DNA of 64,000 nucleotides from Pseudomonadota bacterium (GCA_023389105.1 JAEWEY010000011.1:62001-126000), one strand, 5' to 3'; counted from the first letter of the stretch, positions 36,119-45,728 are shown. The notes: generated by a model not told the origin, from the letters alone. Program-made: numbers and translations.

Positions 36119-37720
36119 ATGAGCGCACCGCGTATCGACAGTAAAATTGACACCGGCAGCGACGAGTTCCGCAACCGCGCGGCCCACAACCGGGCGCTGG
36201 CGGAGAAACTGCGTGCCGACGTTGCGCAGGCAGCGCTTGGCGGGAGTGAAAAGAGCCGTGAGCGCCACGTCGCGCGGGGCAAGCTTTTGCCGCGCGATCG
36301 CGTCGAGCGTCTCCTCGATCCGGGTTCGCCGTTCCTCGAAATTGGACAGCTCGCGGCGTGCGACATGTACGAAGGCGAAGTGCCCGGCGCAGGGATGATC
36401 GCCGGCATTGGGCGAGTCAGCGGGCGGCAGGTGATGATCGTCTGCAACGACGCGACGGTCAAAGGCGGCACCTATTATCCGATGACGGTGAAGAAGCATC
36501 TCCGTGCGCAGGAGATTGCCGAGCAGAACCGCTTGCCGTGCGTCTATCTGGTCGACAGCGGCGGCGCGAACCTGCCGCACCAGGCGGACGTCTTTCCCGA
36601 CCGCGATCACTTTGGCCGCATCTTCTTCAATCAGGCGCAAATGTCGTCGAAGGGCATCCCGCAGATCGCCTGCGTCATGGGCAGCTGCACCGCGGGTGGC
36701 GCCTATGTCCCGGCCATGAGTGACGAAAGCGTCATCGTCCGCAACCAGGGCACCATCTTTCTGGCCGGGCCGCCGTTGGTGAAGGCGGCGACGGGCGAGG
36801 AGATCAGTGCCGAGGACCTTGGTGGCGGCGACTTGCATGCCAAGAAGAGTGGCGTCGTCGATCACCTCGCGGAGAATGACGAGCATGCGCTGAGCATCGT
36901 CCGCGACATCGTCGCAACCTTGCCGTCGAGCAGCGTTGGTGACCTCGAAGTCCGCGAGCCGAAGCCTCCACGGTTCGACGCGGAGGAACTGTACGGCATC
37001 ATCCCGGAGGACGTCCGTGCGCCCTACGACGTGCACGAGATCATCGCGCGGATCGTCGACGGATCGGAATTCCACGAGTTCAAGGCGCAGTACGGCACCA
37101 GCCTCGTCTGCGGATTCGCGCACATCTGGGGGATGCCGGTCGCGATCCTCGCCAATAATGGCGTGCTGTTCAGCGAAAGCGCGGTCAAAGGCGCGCACTT
37201 CATCGAACTCGCCTGCCAGCGTCGCATCCCGTTGCTATTCCTGCAGAACATCAGCGGCTTCATGGTCGGCGGGAAATATGAAGCCGAGGGCATCGCCAAG
37301 CATGGCGCAAAGCTGGTCACCGCGGTCGCGACCGCGAGCGTGCCAAAGATCACGGTGCTGATTGGCGGCAGCTTCGGCGCCGGCAATTACGGCATGAGCG
37401 GCCGCGCTTATTCGCCGCGCTTCCTGTTCACCTGGCCCAACAGCCGCATCAGCGTGATGGGCGGCGAGCAAGCCGCGAGCGTCCTCGCGACGGTGCACCG
37501 CGACGCCGACAAATGGACGCCCGAGGAAGCGGAAGCTTTCAAGCAGCCGATCCGCGACGATTACGAAGCGCAGGGCAATCCGTGGCACGCGACCGCCCGC
37601 CTGTGGGACGACGGCATCATCGACCCGGCGCAGACGCGGGACGTACTGGGGTTGGCTTTTGCTGCAACGCTGAATGCGCCGATCCCGGATCGGCCGCAGT
37701 TCGGCATCTTCAGGATGTAA
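36119..37720 (+). CDS. mccB: Methylcrotonyl-CoA carboxylase beta (carboxyltransferase) subunit
   Basis: This subunit transfers CO2 from biotin to 3-methylcrotonyl-CoA in leucine degradation. The 533-residue carboxyltransferase starts with a helical N-terminus (RDRVERLLDPGSPFLE), with PGAGMIAGIGRVSGR, VYLVDSGGANLPHQADVFPDRDHFGRIFFNQA and GSCTAGGAYVPAMSDE typical of MCC-beta rather than propionyl-CoA carboxylase. The second half-domain has FLQNISGFMVGGKYEAEGIAKHGAKLVTAV and GSFGAGNYGMSGRAYSPRF. An alternative ATG at 36098 exists; 36119 (MSAPRID) is preferred by comparison with family N-termini. Neither start has a strong ribosome-binding site. The alpha subunit gene is two genes downstream. Confidence 0.93.
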   Translation: MSAPRIDSKIDTGSDEFRNRAAHNRALAEKLRADVAQAALGGSEKSRERHVARGKLLPRDRVERLLDPGSPFLEIGQLAACDMYEGEVPGAGMIAGIGRVSGRQVMIVCNDATVKGGTYYPMTVKKHLRAQEIAEQNRLPCVYLVDSGGANLPHQADVFPDRDHFGRIFFNQAQMSSKGIPQIACVMGSCTAGGAYVPAMSDESVIVRNQGTIFLAGPPLVKAATGEEISAEDLGGGDLHAKKSGVVDHLAENDEHALSIVRDIVATLPSSSVGDLEVREPKPPRFDAEELYGIIPEDVRAPYDVHEIIARIVDGSEFHEFKAQYGTSLVCGFAHIWGMPVAILANNGVLFSESAVKGAHFIELACQRRIPLLFLQNISGFMVGGKYEAEGIAKHGAKLVTAVATASVPKITVLIGGSFGAGNYGMSGRAYSPRFLFTWPNSRISVMGGEQAASVLATVHRDADKWTPEEAEAFKQPIRDDYEAQGNPWHATARLWDDGIIDPAQTRDVLGLAFAATLNAPIPDRPQFGIFRM

Positions 37721-37722
37721 CG

Positions 37723-38190
37723 ATGCTCGCATTCTTGCTGGCGCTCGCCGCGCAATCCCCTTCGACCAAGCTTCCGCCGGCACAGGCGCTTCCTCCACCC
37801 GCGGTCGACGAACAGGCCGTGCTCGCGCCGGTCAACGGCATTTTTGCGGCCCTCCGGTCGGGCGATGCCGCAGCGATGATGCGCTGGGTGTATCCAGACG
37901 GCCGGGTCACTGCGACCGGTACACGCTCAACGTCAAGCGGTTCGCGCAGGCAAAGCTGGGCGGAGTTCGCGACGCGCGTGGCACCGGCGGGAGCGTTCGA
38001 CGAAACGATCAGCGACCCGGCGATCGAAATTGATGGCGACGTGGCAATGGTCTGGGCGCCGTTCGTCGTGCGCGTCGGCGGCAAGGTCGCGAATTGCGGG
38101 GTCGATCACTTCGATCTGGTTCGTGAAAACGGCAGCTGGAAGATCATGAACCTGACCTTTTCCTCGCGGACGACGGGTTGCCCACAATGA
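37723..38190 (+). CDS. Exported SnoaL/NTF2-like (DUF4440-type) protein
   Basis: This 155-residue protein lies between the two carboxylase genes, two bases after mccB. It opens with a short hydrophobic stretch (MLAFLLALAAQSPST), probably a signal peptide, then an NTF2-like cone fold: VNGIFAALRSGDAAAMMRWVYPDG, a strand with AFDETISDPAIEIDGDVAMVWAPFVV and a closing CGVDHFDLVRENGSWKIMNLTFSS. Such domains bind small ligands or act as accessory proteins; no catalytic set is evident. Its position inside the mcc operon is typical of passenger genes seen in sphingomonad leucine clusters as far as I recall. Role unknown. Confidence 0.82.
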   Translation: MLAFLLALAAQSPSTKLPPAQALPPPAVDEQAVLAPVNGIFAALRSGDAAAMMRWVYPDGRVTATGTRSTSSGSRRQSWAEFATRVAPAGAFDETISDPAIEIDGDVAMVWAPFVVRVGGKVANCGVDHFDLVRENGSWKIMNLTFSSRTTGCPQ

Positions 38191-38211
38191 ACTGCCATTC
38201 GGCCTCGTCAC

Positions 38212-38233
38212 TGTGAACATTGGGAACATTCGC
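38212..38233 (+). repeat. 22-nt exact repeat, copy 2 (upstream of mccA)
   Basis: This is identical over 22 bases to 7004-7025 (core GAACATTGGGAACATT, two direct GAACATT half-sites nine bases apart). It ends two bases before the mccA ATG at 38236 and starts 21 bases after the previous stop. It may be an operator, or a transferred leader containing a ribosome-binding site (GGGAA). Confidence 0.6.
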
Positions 38234-38235
38234 CA

Positions 38236-40137
38236 ATGCTGACGTCTCTGCTCATCGCTAATCGCGGCGAGATTGCCTGCCGGATCATTCGCACGGCGCG
38301 CGAAATGGGCGTGCGGACAGTCGCCGTTTATTCGGACGCCGACGCCAACGCGCTCCACGTCCGCGAAGCCGATGAGGCGGTACGTATCGGGCCTCCGGCC
38401 GCGCGCGAAAGTTACTTGGTTGGCGAGAAGATCATCGCCGCGGCGAAGGAGTCCGGGGCCGAGGCGATCCATCCTGGCTACGGCTTTCTCAGCGAGAATG
38501 CGGACTTCGCGCAGGCGGTGATCGATGCCGGCCTAATCTGGGTGGGGCCCAAGCCGGACAGCATTCGCGCCATGGGCCTTAAGGACGCCGCCAAGAAGCT
38601 GATGGCGCACGCGGGCGTGCCTGTGACGCCGGGCTATCTCGGGGAGAACCAGGATTCGGGCCACCTAAAGTCCGAAGCCGGAAAGGTCGGCTTTCCGGTC
38701 CTGATCAAGGCGGTCGCCGGGGGCGGCGGCAAGGGAATGCGCCGTGTCGACCATGCCGCTGAATTCGACGACGCACTGGACAGCGCCAAGCGAGAGGCCG
38801 CGTCGAGCTTCGGTGACGACCGCGTGCTGATCGAAAAGTACATCCTCTCACCCCGGCACATCGAGGTGCAGGTGTTCGGCGACAGCCACGGCAATGTCGT
38901 TCATTTGTTCGAGCGCGATTGCTCGCTGCAGCGCCGGCACCAGAAGGTGATCGAGGAAGCGCCCGCGCCTGGCATGGACGAAGAGACCCGGGAAGCGGTG
39001 TGCAGCGCCGCGGTGCGCGCGGCCAAGGCCGTGAATTACGAGGGCGCTGGGACGATCGAGTTCATCGCCGACGCGTCCGAGGGTCTCCGCGCCGACCGTA
39101 TCTGGTTCATGGAAATGAACACTCGGCTTCAGGTCGAGCATCCGGTCACCGAGGAGATCACTGGGCAGGATCTGGTCGAGTGGCAGCTTCGCGTCGCGTC
39201 GGGCGAGCCGCTTCCGCTGCCGCAGGCTGAGCTTTCAATCAACGGCTGGGCGATGGAAGCACGGCTGTATGCCGAGGATCCCGCGACGGGATTCCTGCCC
39301 AGCACCGGCAAGCTGGATGTGGCCGAATTCCCGGACGAGGTCGTGCGGGTCGAGACCGGCGTCGAGCAGGGCGATGCGATCAGTCCCTATTACGACCCGA
39401 TGATCGCCAAGCTGGTGGCCTTGGGCGAAGATCGGGGCGAAGCGATGATGAATCTCGCTGCATCCCTGTACGGGCTACGCGTCTGGCCGGTGAAGACGAA
39501 CGCAGCTTTCCTGCTCGCCTGCCTGCAGGACCCGGATTTCCAGAGCGGCGACGTGACGACGTCGTTGATCGCCGACCGTGGCGACGCGTTGACGACGGCA
39601 CCGCAGGCCGGGGAAACCGAATGGAAGCTCGCAGCGCTGCAAAGCTTCGCGCCCTATTTCCAGCAGATGGACCAGCCAACGGCCGGTCCCTGGCTGCAGA
39701 ACATGGGGTTCCGCCTCAACGCCCCGGACAATTCCCACATCACGCTGCAACTCGGCGGTGAGCGCCGGACGCTCGACCTTGAGCAGAGCACCGACGCGTC
39801 GGGCTTCAGTATGCCGCTCGACGGGGGCGCCCTTGTGTACCGGGACGCCCAGCCGTTCCTGTTCACGCCCCCGCGCTTCGGCGACGGGTCGTCGCGTGGA
39901 ATTCACGACGGCGAAATCGTTGCGCCGATGCCGGGCAAGGTGACGGCCGTTGACGTTTCGACCGGTGACAAGGTTGTCAAAGGGCAACGCTTGCTAACCT
40001 TGGAGGCGATGAAGATGGAGCACGGGCTCGTCGCGCCGTTCGACGGCGTCGTTGCCGAGCTCAACGCGGCGGCCGGCGACCAGGTGAAGGTCGACGCGAT
40101 GCTCATTAAAATTGAGTCCGACGATCTCGCCTCCTGA
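38236..40137 (+). CDS. mccA: Methylcrotonyl-CoA carboxylase alpha subunit (biotin carboxylase + BCCP)
   Basis: The 633-residue subunit carries out ATP-dependent biotin carboxylation. The biotin carboxylase domain (1-445) shows SLLIANRGEIACRIIRTA, HPGYGFLSENADFA, the ATP-grasp loop GGGGKGMRRV and FMEMNTRLQVEHPVTE. A middle BT-like region (about 470-555) is followed by the biotinyl domain with EAMKMEHG, biotin on Lys593. Length and lack of a C-terminal carboxyltransferase fit MCC-alpha, and the paired mccB two genes upstream makes MCC more likely than propionyl- or acetyl-CoA carboxylase. The methylglutaconyl-CoA hydratase and HMG-CoA lyase of the pathway are not in this window. Confidence 0.93.
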   Translation: MLTSLLIANRGEIACRIIRTAREMGVRTVAVYSDADANALHVREADEAVRIGPPAARESYLVGEKIIAAAKESGAEAIHPGYGFLSENADFAQAVIDAGLIWVGPKPDSIRAMGLKDAAKKLMAHAGVPVTPGYLGENQDSGHLKSEAGKVGFPVLIKAVAGGGGKGMRRVDHAAEFDDALDSAKREAASSFGDDRVLIEKYILSPRHIEVQVFGDSHGNVVHLFERDCSLQRRHQKVIEEAPAPGMDEETREAVCSAAVRAAKAVNYEGAGTIEFIADASEGLRADRIWFMEMNTRLQVEHPVTEEITGQDLVEWQLRVASGEPLPLPQAELSINGWAMEARLYAEDPATGFLPSTGKLDVAEFPDEVVRVETGVEQGDAISPYYDPMIAKLVALGEDRGEAMMNLAASLYGLRVWPVKTNAAFLLACLQDPDFQSGDVTTSLIADRGDALTTAPQAGETEWKLAALQSFAPYFQQMDQPTAGPWLQNMGFRLNAPDNSHITLQLGGERRTLDLEQSTDASGFSMPLDGGALVYRDAQPFLFTPPRFGDGSSRGIHDGEIVAPMPGKVTAVDVSTGDKVVKGQRLLTLEAMKMEHGLVAPFDGVVAELNAAAGDQVKVDAMLIKIESDDLAS

Positions 40138-40219
40138 ACTTGTCCCGAAGCCCGTCGTTGGGCGCTTGCGAGTTCAATTGGACGTTAGCCTGCAATCATC
40201 TTGAGCCTGGAGAAAAAGC

Positions 40220-40732
40220 ATGCGCGCTCTTGCTCTCATTTTTCCACTGCTTGTCACTGCCTGCGCCTATGATGAGCCCCGCGGTGGACCGGCAATGCCG
40301 TTAATTGGCGCCAATGGGCAGACGATCGGAACCGTTCGAGCCTGGCAAACCGCCGGCGGTGTTAGCTTCCGCATCGACGCGCACGGGCTGCCACATGGTG
40401 TGCATGGCATTCACGTCCACCCGATTGGCCGGTGCGATCCGCCGGATTTCTCGACGGCCGGAACGCACTGGAACCCTAGTGGCCGCGAGCATGGTTTGAA
40501 CAATCCTAAGGGCCCTCACGACGGCGACATGCCTAATGTCACCGTCGCCGCGAACGGCGTCCTGCAGGAGACGGTGGTCCTGCCTAAGGCGACGATGGGA
40601 CAATTGTTGGACGCCGATGGATCGTCGATCATGATCCATGCCGGCGCCGATGACTATGTCAGTCAGCCAGCTGGCAATAGCGGCGCAAAAATCGCCTGTG
40701 CGGTCATCCGACCCGTGGCTGAGTTGCGGTAG
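40220..40732 (+). CDS. sodC: Cu/Zn superoxide dismutase, lipoprotein
   Basis: SodC disproportionates superoxide in the periplasm. The 170-residue protein has a lipoprotein signal with lipobox VTAC. All metal ligands are visible: HGIHVHPIGRC (Cu His pair), GTHWNP (bridging His), REHGL and GPHDGD (Zn His, His, Asp) and IMIHAGADDY (last Cu His). Cys in GRCDPP and in KIACAVI form the usual disulfide. CTGGAG stands nine bases before the ATG. It is monocistronic or starts a short unit with the next gene 41 bp downstream. The exported MsrA elsewhere in the window serves the same envelope-oxidation defence. Confidence 0.94.
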   Translation: MRALALIFPLLVTACAYDEPRGGPAMPLIGANGQTIGTVRAWQTAGGVSFRIDAHGLPHGVHGIHVHPIGRCDPPDFSTAGTHWNPSGREHGLNNPKGPHDGDMPNVTVAANGVLQETVVLPKATMGQLLDADGSSIMIHAGADDYVSQPAGNSGAKIACAVIRPVAELR

Positions 40733-40773
40733 TTTAATCGCTCCTTAGCTCGGCGGGGGATAAGTTACCCGCC

Positions 40774-41394
40774 ATGCTGAAGTTCCTTGTTGGCCCTGTC
40801 CTCGTTGGCGCCGGCTACCTTACTGGCAGCATCTATGGCGCGGACGCTGAGCAGTTGGTGCACAAGAGCCCCGGTGAGACCTACACGGCGGTGTCGCAGG
40901 CCATCGGAAATATCCGATCGAGCGGGATGACCTTTTTCGATGGTGGCACGCCGATGCCGTACGAGATCAAGCTCGATCGGGAGGCCGATACGCGCCTTCT
41001 CGTCACGCTCTACTTCGACGGCAAGCAAGGCGCGACGGCGGACCTCAGCTTTGTCCCGCAAAATGACGGCAAGGACACGCTCATCGTCGCCAAGCTGGAC
41101 GCCGACCGTGCGACGCTGAGACCCGCGCTCGCGGGAACGAGCAAGGCGCGCCTGGCCTATGCGCCTGATTGGATGCTCAACCTTACTGCCAAGCCGCTGC
41201 TGCAACAGCTGGCAACGCAGATCGAGCAAGGTGCCCACGCAGACCTCGGACTGACGCCTGGTGAGGCGCAGGCTCAGTGGGAAGCCAACCTCACTGATGA
41301 GCAGCGAAAACAGGTCAGTGAATGGCGCCAATATGACGCCACGCGTCCCTCGGCCGATCCGACGGCCGCGGCGAACGGCCGTTCCGCGAATTAA
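40774..41394 (+). CDS. Conserved hypothetical protein, 206 aa
   Basis: This protein has one N-terminal hydrophobic segment (FLVGPVLVGAGYLTGSIYG) that could be a signal anchor, followed by a soluble domain with mixed strands (YEIKLDREADTRLLVTLYFDGKQ interrupted by polar residues, and DLSFVPQNDGKDTLIVAKLDAD) and a helical C-terminal region ending in a disordered Ala/Thr/Pro tail. I know similar sequences only as sphingomonad proteins of unknown function. It is convergent with the L,D-transpeptidase gene downstream, the two stop codons overlapping by four bases. No catalytic motif is evident. Confidence 0.72.
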   Translation: MLKFLVGPVLVGAGYLTGSIYGADAEQLVHKSPGETYTAVSQAIGNIRSSGMTFFDGGTPMPYEIKLDREADTRLLVTLYFDGKQGATADLSFVPQNDGKDTLIVAKLDADRATLRPALAGTSKARLAYAPDWMLNLTAKPLLQQLATQIEQGAHADLGLTPGEAQAQWEANLTDEQRKQVSEWRQYDATRPSADPTAAANGRSAN

Positions 41395-42674
41395 CGCAGC
41401 GCAGCGATCTCGCGGTCCCGACCGTACACGTCGTCAATGAAGCTTAGCTGATTACCGTTCACCTGGGCGGTCAAATAGGTCAGGTAAATCGGCACGGGGG
41501 CCGGCAGGAGCACGTTCTGCTCGGGCGTGTTTGACGCGGTTTGCGGATCACGGCCCATTAGCCAGCGACCGAGACGCTGGGCATCCTCGAGCCGAATGCA
41601 GCCGTGGCTAAGGCTGCGATCGTCCGATGCGAACAGGTTCTTGTTCGGAGTATCGTGGAGATAGAGATCCGAGCCGTTGGGGAAGGGAATCTTCATCTTG
41701 CCCATGGAATTGGCCGGTCCAGGCAACTGCCGGACGCGAACCATTTCCGTACCCGCAGCTACGGCGCGCCAGTTGACCTTGGCCGGATCGAGCTGCGTGT
41801 CGCTGTCGTCTGCAGCCATCACCTGGTAGCCACGAGCCTTGAGATAGCCCGTCCCCATGGAAAGGACGTTCGGCGCAATCGTGGAACGCAGGATCTCGCC
41901 CGACACGTGCCAATACGGATTTAACGTCGCGTAGTAGATTGTGCTCGCGATCATCGGCGTCTGGGTGGAGGGATCGGCTTTCCCGACGATCACCTTCATC
42001 GTGTCAACGATCTGACCGTTGTCGATCATGTAGAGCTGCGCGCCCGCGGTATCGACCATGATGTAGCGGCCTTGCGGGGGGATATCCCGCACTCGGTCGA
42101 GGCTCGCCAACGCGCGCGGATCGATCGCCCCGCCGTTAGCTTGCGCCGCTGACCAGGCCGCGTCGCGGATGCGTGCGTAGAGAGGGTTCACCGCTGCAAC
42201 TTGCGCCACGTGCGTTGCGAGTGAAGGAGCCGCTGCCGCCTGCGCCAGGATCGTGCTGGACGAGAGCATGCGCGGAGCGACCCATTGATCGGCATAGGTC
42301 ATGCCGGCGGGCGGCGTGCGCAGCGCCTGGACATATTGGACCCAAGCAGACGAGAGCAGGCGATCCGCATCGTTGCGGGCACCCGCGTCCCCCGTATTAG
42401 CCCGAGCCATCAACGCACGTGCTTGTGCCGCGAGAACGGGGCCGTTCGAGAGACCGTCGAGCGGTGCGCGCTCTAGCGTGGAAACCAGCGCGGAAGCGGC
42501 GGCCGGCGACCACAACGCTTTGCCGCCGCGCGAGGCGTAGAATGAATTGATGGCATTGTCCGCCGGAGCGCGGAAGGTCGCATCGGGGAGTTCGGGAGAA
42601 TTTGCGGCATTCGCGGGCATGGCGAAAGCCGTCAGCACCGCAAAAGCGGCGCCGGCCAGCATCCGGTTTTTCAC
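41391..42674 (-). CDS. L,D-transpeptidase, YcbB-like (paralogue 2)
   Basis: This exported wall enzyme of 427 residues is parallel to the 19367 and 53531 paralogues. The signal peptide KNRMLAGAAFAVLTAFAMPANA fits a GTG start at 42674; the frame is open to 42713 but those codons would spoil the signal. The scaffold domain (about 25-195) contains NSFYASRGGKALW, matched by the other two. The YkuD domain has LYLHDTPNKNLF and LSHGCIRLEDAQRLGRWLMG with the nucleophile Cys near 359. Residues typical of 3-3 cross-linking enzymes are present, but attachment of proteins to peptidoglycan is also possible. The short L,D-transpeptidase gene lies 119 bp upstream on the same strand. Confidence 0.88.
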   Translation of the reverse strand: MKNRMLAGAAFAVLTAFAMPANAANSPELPDATFRAPADNAINSFYASRGGKALWSPAAASALVSTLERAPLDGLSNGPVLAAQARALMARANTGDAGARNDADRLLSSAWVQYVQALRTPPAGMTYADQWVAPRMLSSSTILAQAAAAPSLATHVAQVAAVNPLYARIRDAAWSAAQANGGAIDPRALASLDRVRDIPPQGRYIMVDTAGAQLYMIDNGQIVDTMKVIVGKADPSTQTPMIASTIYYATLNPYWHVSGEILRSTIAPNVLSMGTGYLKARGYQVMAADDSDTQLDPAKVNWRAVAAGTEMVRVRQLPGPANSMGKMKIPFPNGSDLYLHDTPNKNLFASDDRSLSHGCIRLEDAQRLGRWLMGRDPQTASNTPEQNVLLPAPVPIYLTYLTAQVNGNQLSFIDDVYGRDREIAALR

Positions 42675-42793
42675 GTCTAAACTCGCTTCTTTTTCAGGCT
42701 CTTGCGAGCCCACCTGAAGTCCACAACGCTCTTGGCGGGACGAGGTTCAACCGGCCGTTGTGCCGTATGTGAAGCTGTCCCGCCGAAGAACAG

Positions 42794-43342
42794 TTAGGCG
42801 CCGATATAGATCGGAGTGCCGAGGTCAGTGACGGAATACAGCTTCTTGGCGAAAGCGCTTGGCAAGCGCACGCAGCCGTGGCTGGCGGGCTGCCCGGGGT
42901 TATATCCGGCGTGAAGCGCGATGCCGTACTGATCGATGCGCTGCATCCATGGCATTGGCGCGTTGTCGTACTTCTTCGAGCGATACATCGGGCGCTTGTC
43001 GAGGACCGAGAAAATGCCCGTTGGCGTGTCCTTTCCGGCCTTCCCGCTGGAAATGGTCGAGGCAGCAACGATCGTGTCGCCACGGTAGAGATACGCCATC
43101 TGGTCGGCGAGGCTGACCACGACCCGTTCGGCACCGGCGGAGGCCGGCACATCACGCCAGACATATTGACCCGGCTTGAGGAAGTTGGGGCCGAACGCTT
43201 CCATCATATCCACGCGGGCCTGGCTGGCTGCGTCGGTGGCTTCCAACTGGGCTTCGGGGGTCTCAAGGGCGAAGGCGGGGGACGCTGCCAGGCCAAAAGT
43301 GCACGAACTCGCAAACGCGAGCGCAAGGGCTATACGCTTCAT
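42794..43342 (-). CDS. L,D-transpeptidase, short YkuD type
   Basis: This 182-residue periplasmic protein has a signal peptide (ends SPAFA) and one YkuD domain: VVVSLADQMAYLYRGDTIVAASTISSGK, DTPTGIFSV, GIALHAGYNPGQPASHGCVRLPSAFAKKLY. The His and the SHGCVR nucleophile motif are intact. It lacks both the scaffold domain of the YcbB-like paralogues and any peptidoglycan-binding domain, resembling the ErfK/YbiS subgroup that can anchor lipoproteins or outer-membrane proteins to the wall. It lies between the UvrD helicase (upstream) and paralogue 2 (downstream), all on the minus strand. Confidence 0.9.
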   Translation of the reverse strand: MKRIALALAFASSCTFGLAASPAFALETPEAQLEATDAASQARVDMMEAFGPNFLKPGQYVWRDVPASAGAERVVVSLADQMAYLYRGDTIVAASTISSGKAGKDTPTGIFSVLDKRPMYRSKKYDNAPMPWMQRIDQYGIALHAGYNPGQPASHGCVRLPSAFAKKLYSVTDLGTPIYIGA

Positions 43343-43439
43343 TTCACACCTGAATTTACTTGTTGACTTTTGATGCGAAAATGCATCGCGCCCGATTCGG
43401 GTTCCGCGTTTCTGTCGTTTTTAGAGGGAGAGACGGCGC

Positions 43440-45728
43440 TCAGGCGGCGGTGACGAAGCTGTCGAGCACCTTCTTGTGACCGGCATGCTCGAATTCGATT
43501 TCGAGCTTGTTGCCTTCGATTGCCGCGATGATCCCGTAGCCGAATTTCCCATGAAAGACGCGTTGGCCGAGCGCCAAATCGGTACGGCCCTGGTTACCAA
43601 GCGATACGGCAGATGCGCGCGCTTCAATCACCCGCTGCGGTTCGGCGTTGAAATTGCCTCGCGAGGCGCGCTGCCAACCGGGTCCTCGGGTAGAAGCGCG
43701 CATCGATTGGGCCGGGCCGAGATGGGCAAAGGGGTCGGCGCGTTCCGACCATTGAGCGCGCCACAGGCTCTCGCCGCCGGTCATCGTCGTCTCTTCATCG
43801 ATGTGCGCCTTGGGCAACTCAGCGATGAAGCGTGAAGGGATGCTGCTGGTCCATTGGCCGTAGATGCGGCGATTGGCGGCGTGGAATATGGTCGCGCGGC
43901 GGCGGGCGCGGGTGATCGCGACGTAAGCCAGGCGGCGCTCTTCCTCGAGGCTGGCAAGGCCTCCTTCGTCGAGCGACCGCTGCGACGGGAAGACGCCCTC
44001 TTCCCAGCCGGCGAGGTAGGCGATGTCGAATTCCAGGCCCTTGGCGGCGTGGATCGTCATGATGGTGACGCGGTCTCCCTGGCGGGATTCGTCATTCTCC
44101 ATGACGAGGCTGACGTGTTCGAGAAACGCGCCGAGCGATTCATATTCTTCCATCGCACGCGTGAGCTCGGCGAGGTTTTCGAGGCGGCCGCTGCTTTCGG
44201 CCGAGCGGTCGGCCTGAAGCATCGCGGTGTAGCCACTCTCGTCGAGCAGGATGCGCGCCAGCTCGGCGTGCGGGAGTTCGCCAGCCATTTTGCGCCAGCG
44301 CGCGACGTCGGCCACGAAGTTGCCGAGCGAGCGGCGGGCTTGTGGCGTCAGTTCATCGCTATCCAGCAGTGCAGCGGAGGCTAGGAGCAAGGGTTGCTGG
44401 GTCGCGCGGGCGTGACGGTGGATGGTCGCGACCGCCTTGTCGCCAAGGCCCCGCTTGGGCTGGTTGACGATGCGTTCGAAGGCCAGGTCGTCGGCTGGCT
44501 GGGAGATTAGCCGTAGGTAAGCGATGGCATCGCGGATTTCGGCTCGCTCGTAGAAGCGGAAGCCGCCGATAATCTGGTAGGAGAGGCCGATCGCGATAAA
44601 GCGTTCTTCGAACTCGCGGGTCTGGAACTGCGCGCGAACGAGGATGGCGATGTCGTCGAGCGAGCCGCCTGAACGCATATGCGATTCCGCTTCTTCGCCG
44701 ACGCGGCGCGCTTCCTCGGGACCGTCCCAGACGCCGATTACGCGCACTTTTTCACCGTCTCCGGCGTCGGTCCATAAGGTCTTCCCGAGCCGGCCGGCAT
44801 TGTTGGCGATCAGGCCGTCGGCGGCGCCCAGGATGTGGCTGGTCGAACGATAGTTTTGCTCCAGGCGGATGACCTTGGCGCCAGCGAAATCCTTCTCAAA
44901 GCGGAGGATGTTGGCGACCTCAGCCCCGCGCCAGGAATAGATCGACTGGTCGTCGTCGCCGACGCAGCAGAGGTTGCGGCGCGGCTCGGCAAGAAGCCGA
45001 AGCCATTCGTACTGGCCCTGGTTGGTATCCTGATATTCGTCGACGAGAATGTAGAGGAAACGTTCGCGGTAGCGTTCCAGCACGTCGGGCTGCGTGCGGA
45101 AGATGACGAGCATGTGCAGCAGCAGATCGCCGAAGTCGCAGGCGTTCAACGCGCGCAGGCGATCCTGGTACTGGCCGTAGAGCTCGGCGCCTCGGCCGGC
45201 GGCGAAGCCTTCGGACTCGCCAGCATCGACCTGCGCGGGCGTCCAACCGCGATTCTTCCAGCGGTCGATCAGGCCGGCAAGTTGGCGGGCCGGCCACCGC
45301 TTCTCGTCGATGTTGGCGGCCTGGATGAGCTGTTTCATGACGCGCAACTGATCGTCGGTGTCGAGGATCGTGAAATTGGACTGCAGCCCGACCAGCTCGG
45401 CGTGGCTGCGAAGCATCCGCGCGGCAACCGAGTGAAAGGTGCCGAGCCAGGGCATGCCCTCGATCGCGCCGCCGCTGATGCGAGCGATCCGCTCCTTCAT
45501 TTCGCGCGCGGCTTTGTTGGTGAAGGTGACGGCGAGAATCTGGCTCGGCCATGCCTTCCGAGTCGCGATGAGATGGGCGAGGCGGGCGGTCAGTGCTGAG
45601 GTTTTGCCGGTGCCTGCGCCGGCCAGCACCAGCACCGGTCCCTCGGTGGTGAGGACGGCGTCGCGCTGCGGTTCGTTGAGCCCCTGGAGATAGGCAGGCT
45701 CGGTATTCAATGCAGGGAATTCAGGCAC
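43440..45728 (-). CDS. UvrD/PcrA-type ATP-dependent DNA helicase
   Basis: This superfamily 1A 3'-5' helicase acts in nucleotide excision and mismatch repair and removes proteins from DNA. In 762 residues it shows the Q motif LNEPQRDAV, Walker A LAGAGTGKTS (36-44), Walker B YILVDEYQDTNQ, FCCVGDDDQSIYSWRG-type motif III (CCVGDDDQSIYSWRG), motif IV LEQNYRSTSHIL, motif V MTIHAAKGLEFD and motif VI YVAITRARR. The C-terminal FGYGIIAAIEGNKLEIEFEH matches the Tudor-like RNA-polymerase-binding domain of PcrA/UvrD. Distinguishing uvrD from pcrA by eye is arbitrary. The upstream 826 bp hold no convincing gene. Confidence 0.94.
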   Translation of the reverse strand: MPEFPALNTEPAYLQGLNEPQRDAVLTTEGPVLVLAGAGTGKTSALTARLAHLIATRKAWPSQILAVTFTNKAAREMKERIARISGGAIEGMPWLGTFHSVAARMLRSHAELVGLQSNFTILDTDDQLRVMKQLIQAANIDEKRWPARQLAGLIDRWKNRGWTPAQVDAGESEGFAAGRGAELYGQYQDRLRALNACDFGDLLLHMLVIFRTQPDVLERYRERFLYILVDEYQDTNQGQYEWLRLLAEPRRNLCCVGDDDQSIYSWRGAEVANILRFEKDFAGAKVIRLEQNYRSTSHILGAADGLIANNAGRLGKTLWTDAGDGEKVRVIGVWDGPEEARRVGEEAESHMRSGGSLDDIAILVRAQFQTREFEERFIAIGLSYQIIGGFRFYERAEIRDAIAYLRLISQPADDLAFERIVNQPKRGLGDKAVATIHRHARATQQPLLLASAALLDSDELTPQARRSLGNFVADVARWRKMAGELPHAELARILLDESGYTAMLQADRSAESSGRLENLAELTRAMEEYESLGAFLEHVSLVMENDESRQGDRVTIMTIHAAKGLEFDIAYLAGWEEGVFPSQRSLDEGGLASLEEERRLAYVAITRARRRATIFHAANRRIYGQWTSSIPSRFIAELPKAHIDEETTMTGGESLWRAQWSERADPFAHLGPAQSMRASTRGPGWQRASRGNFNAEPQRVIEARASAVSLGNQGRTDLALGQRVFHGKFGYGIIAAIEGNKLEIEFEHAGHKKVLDSFVTAA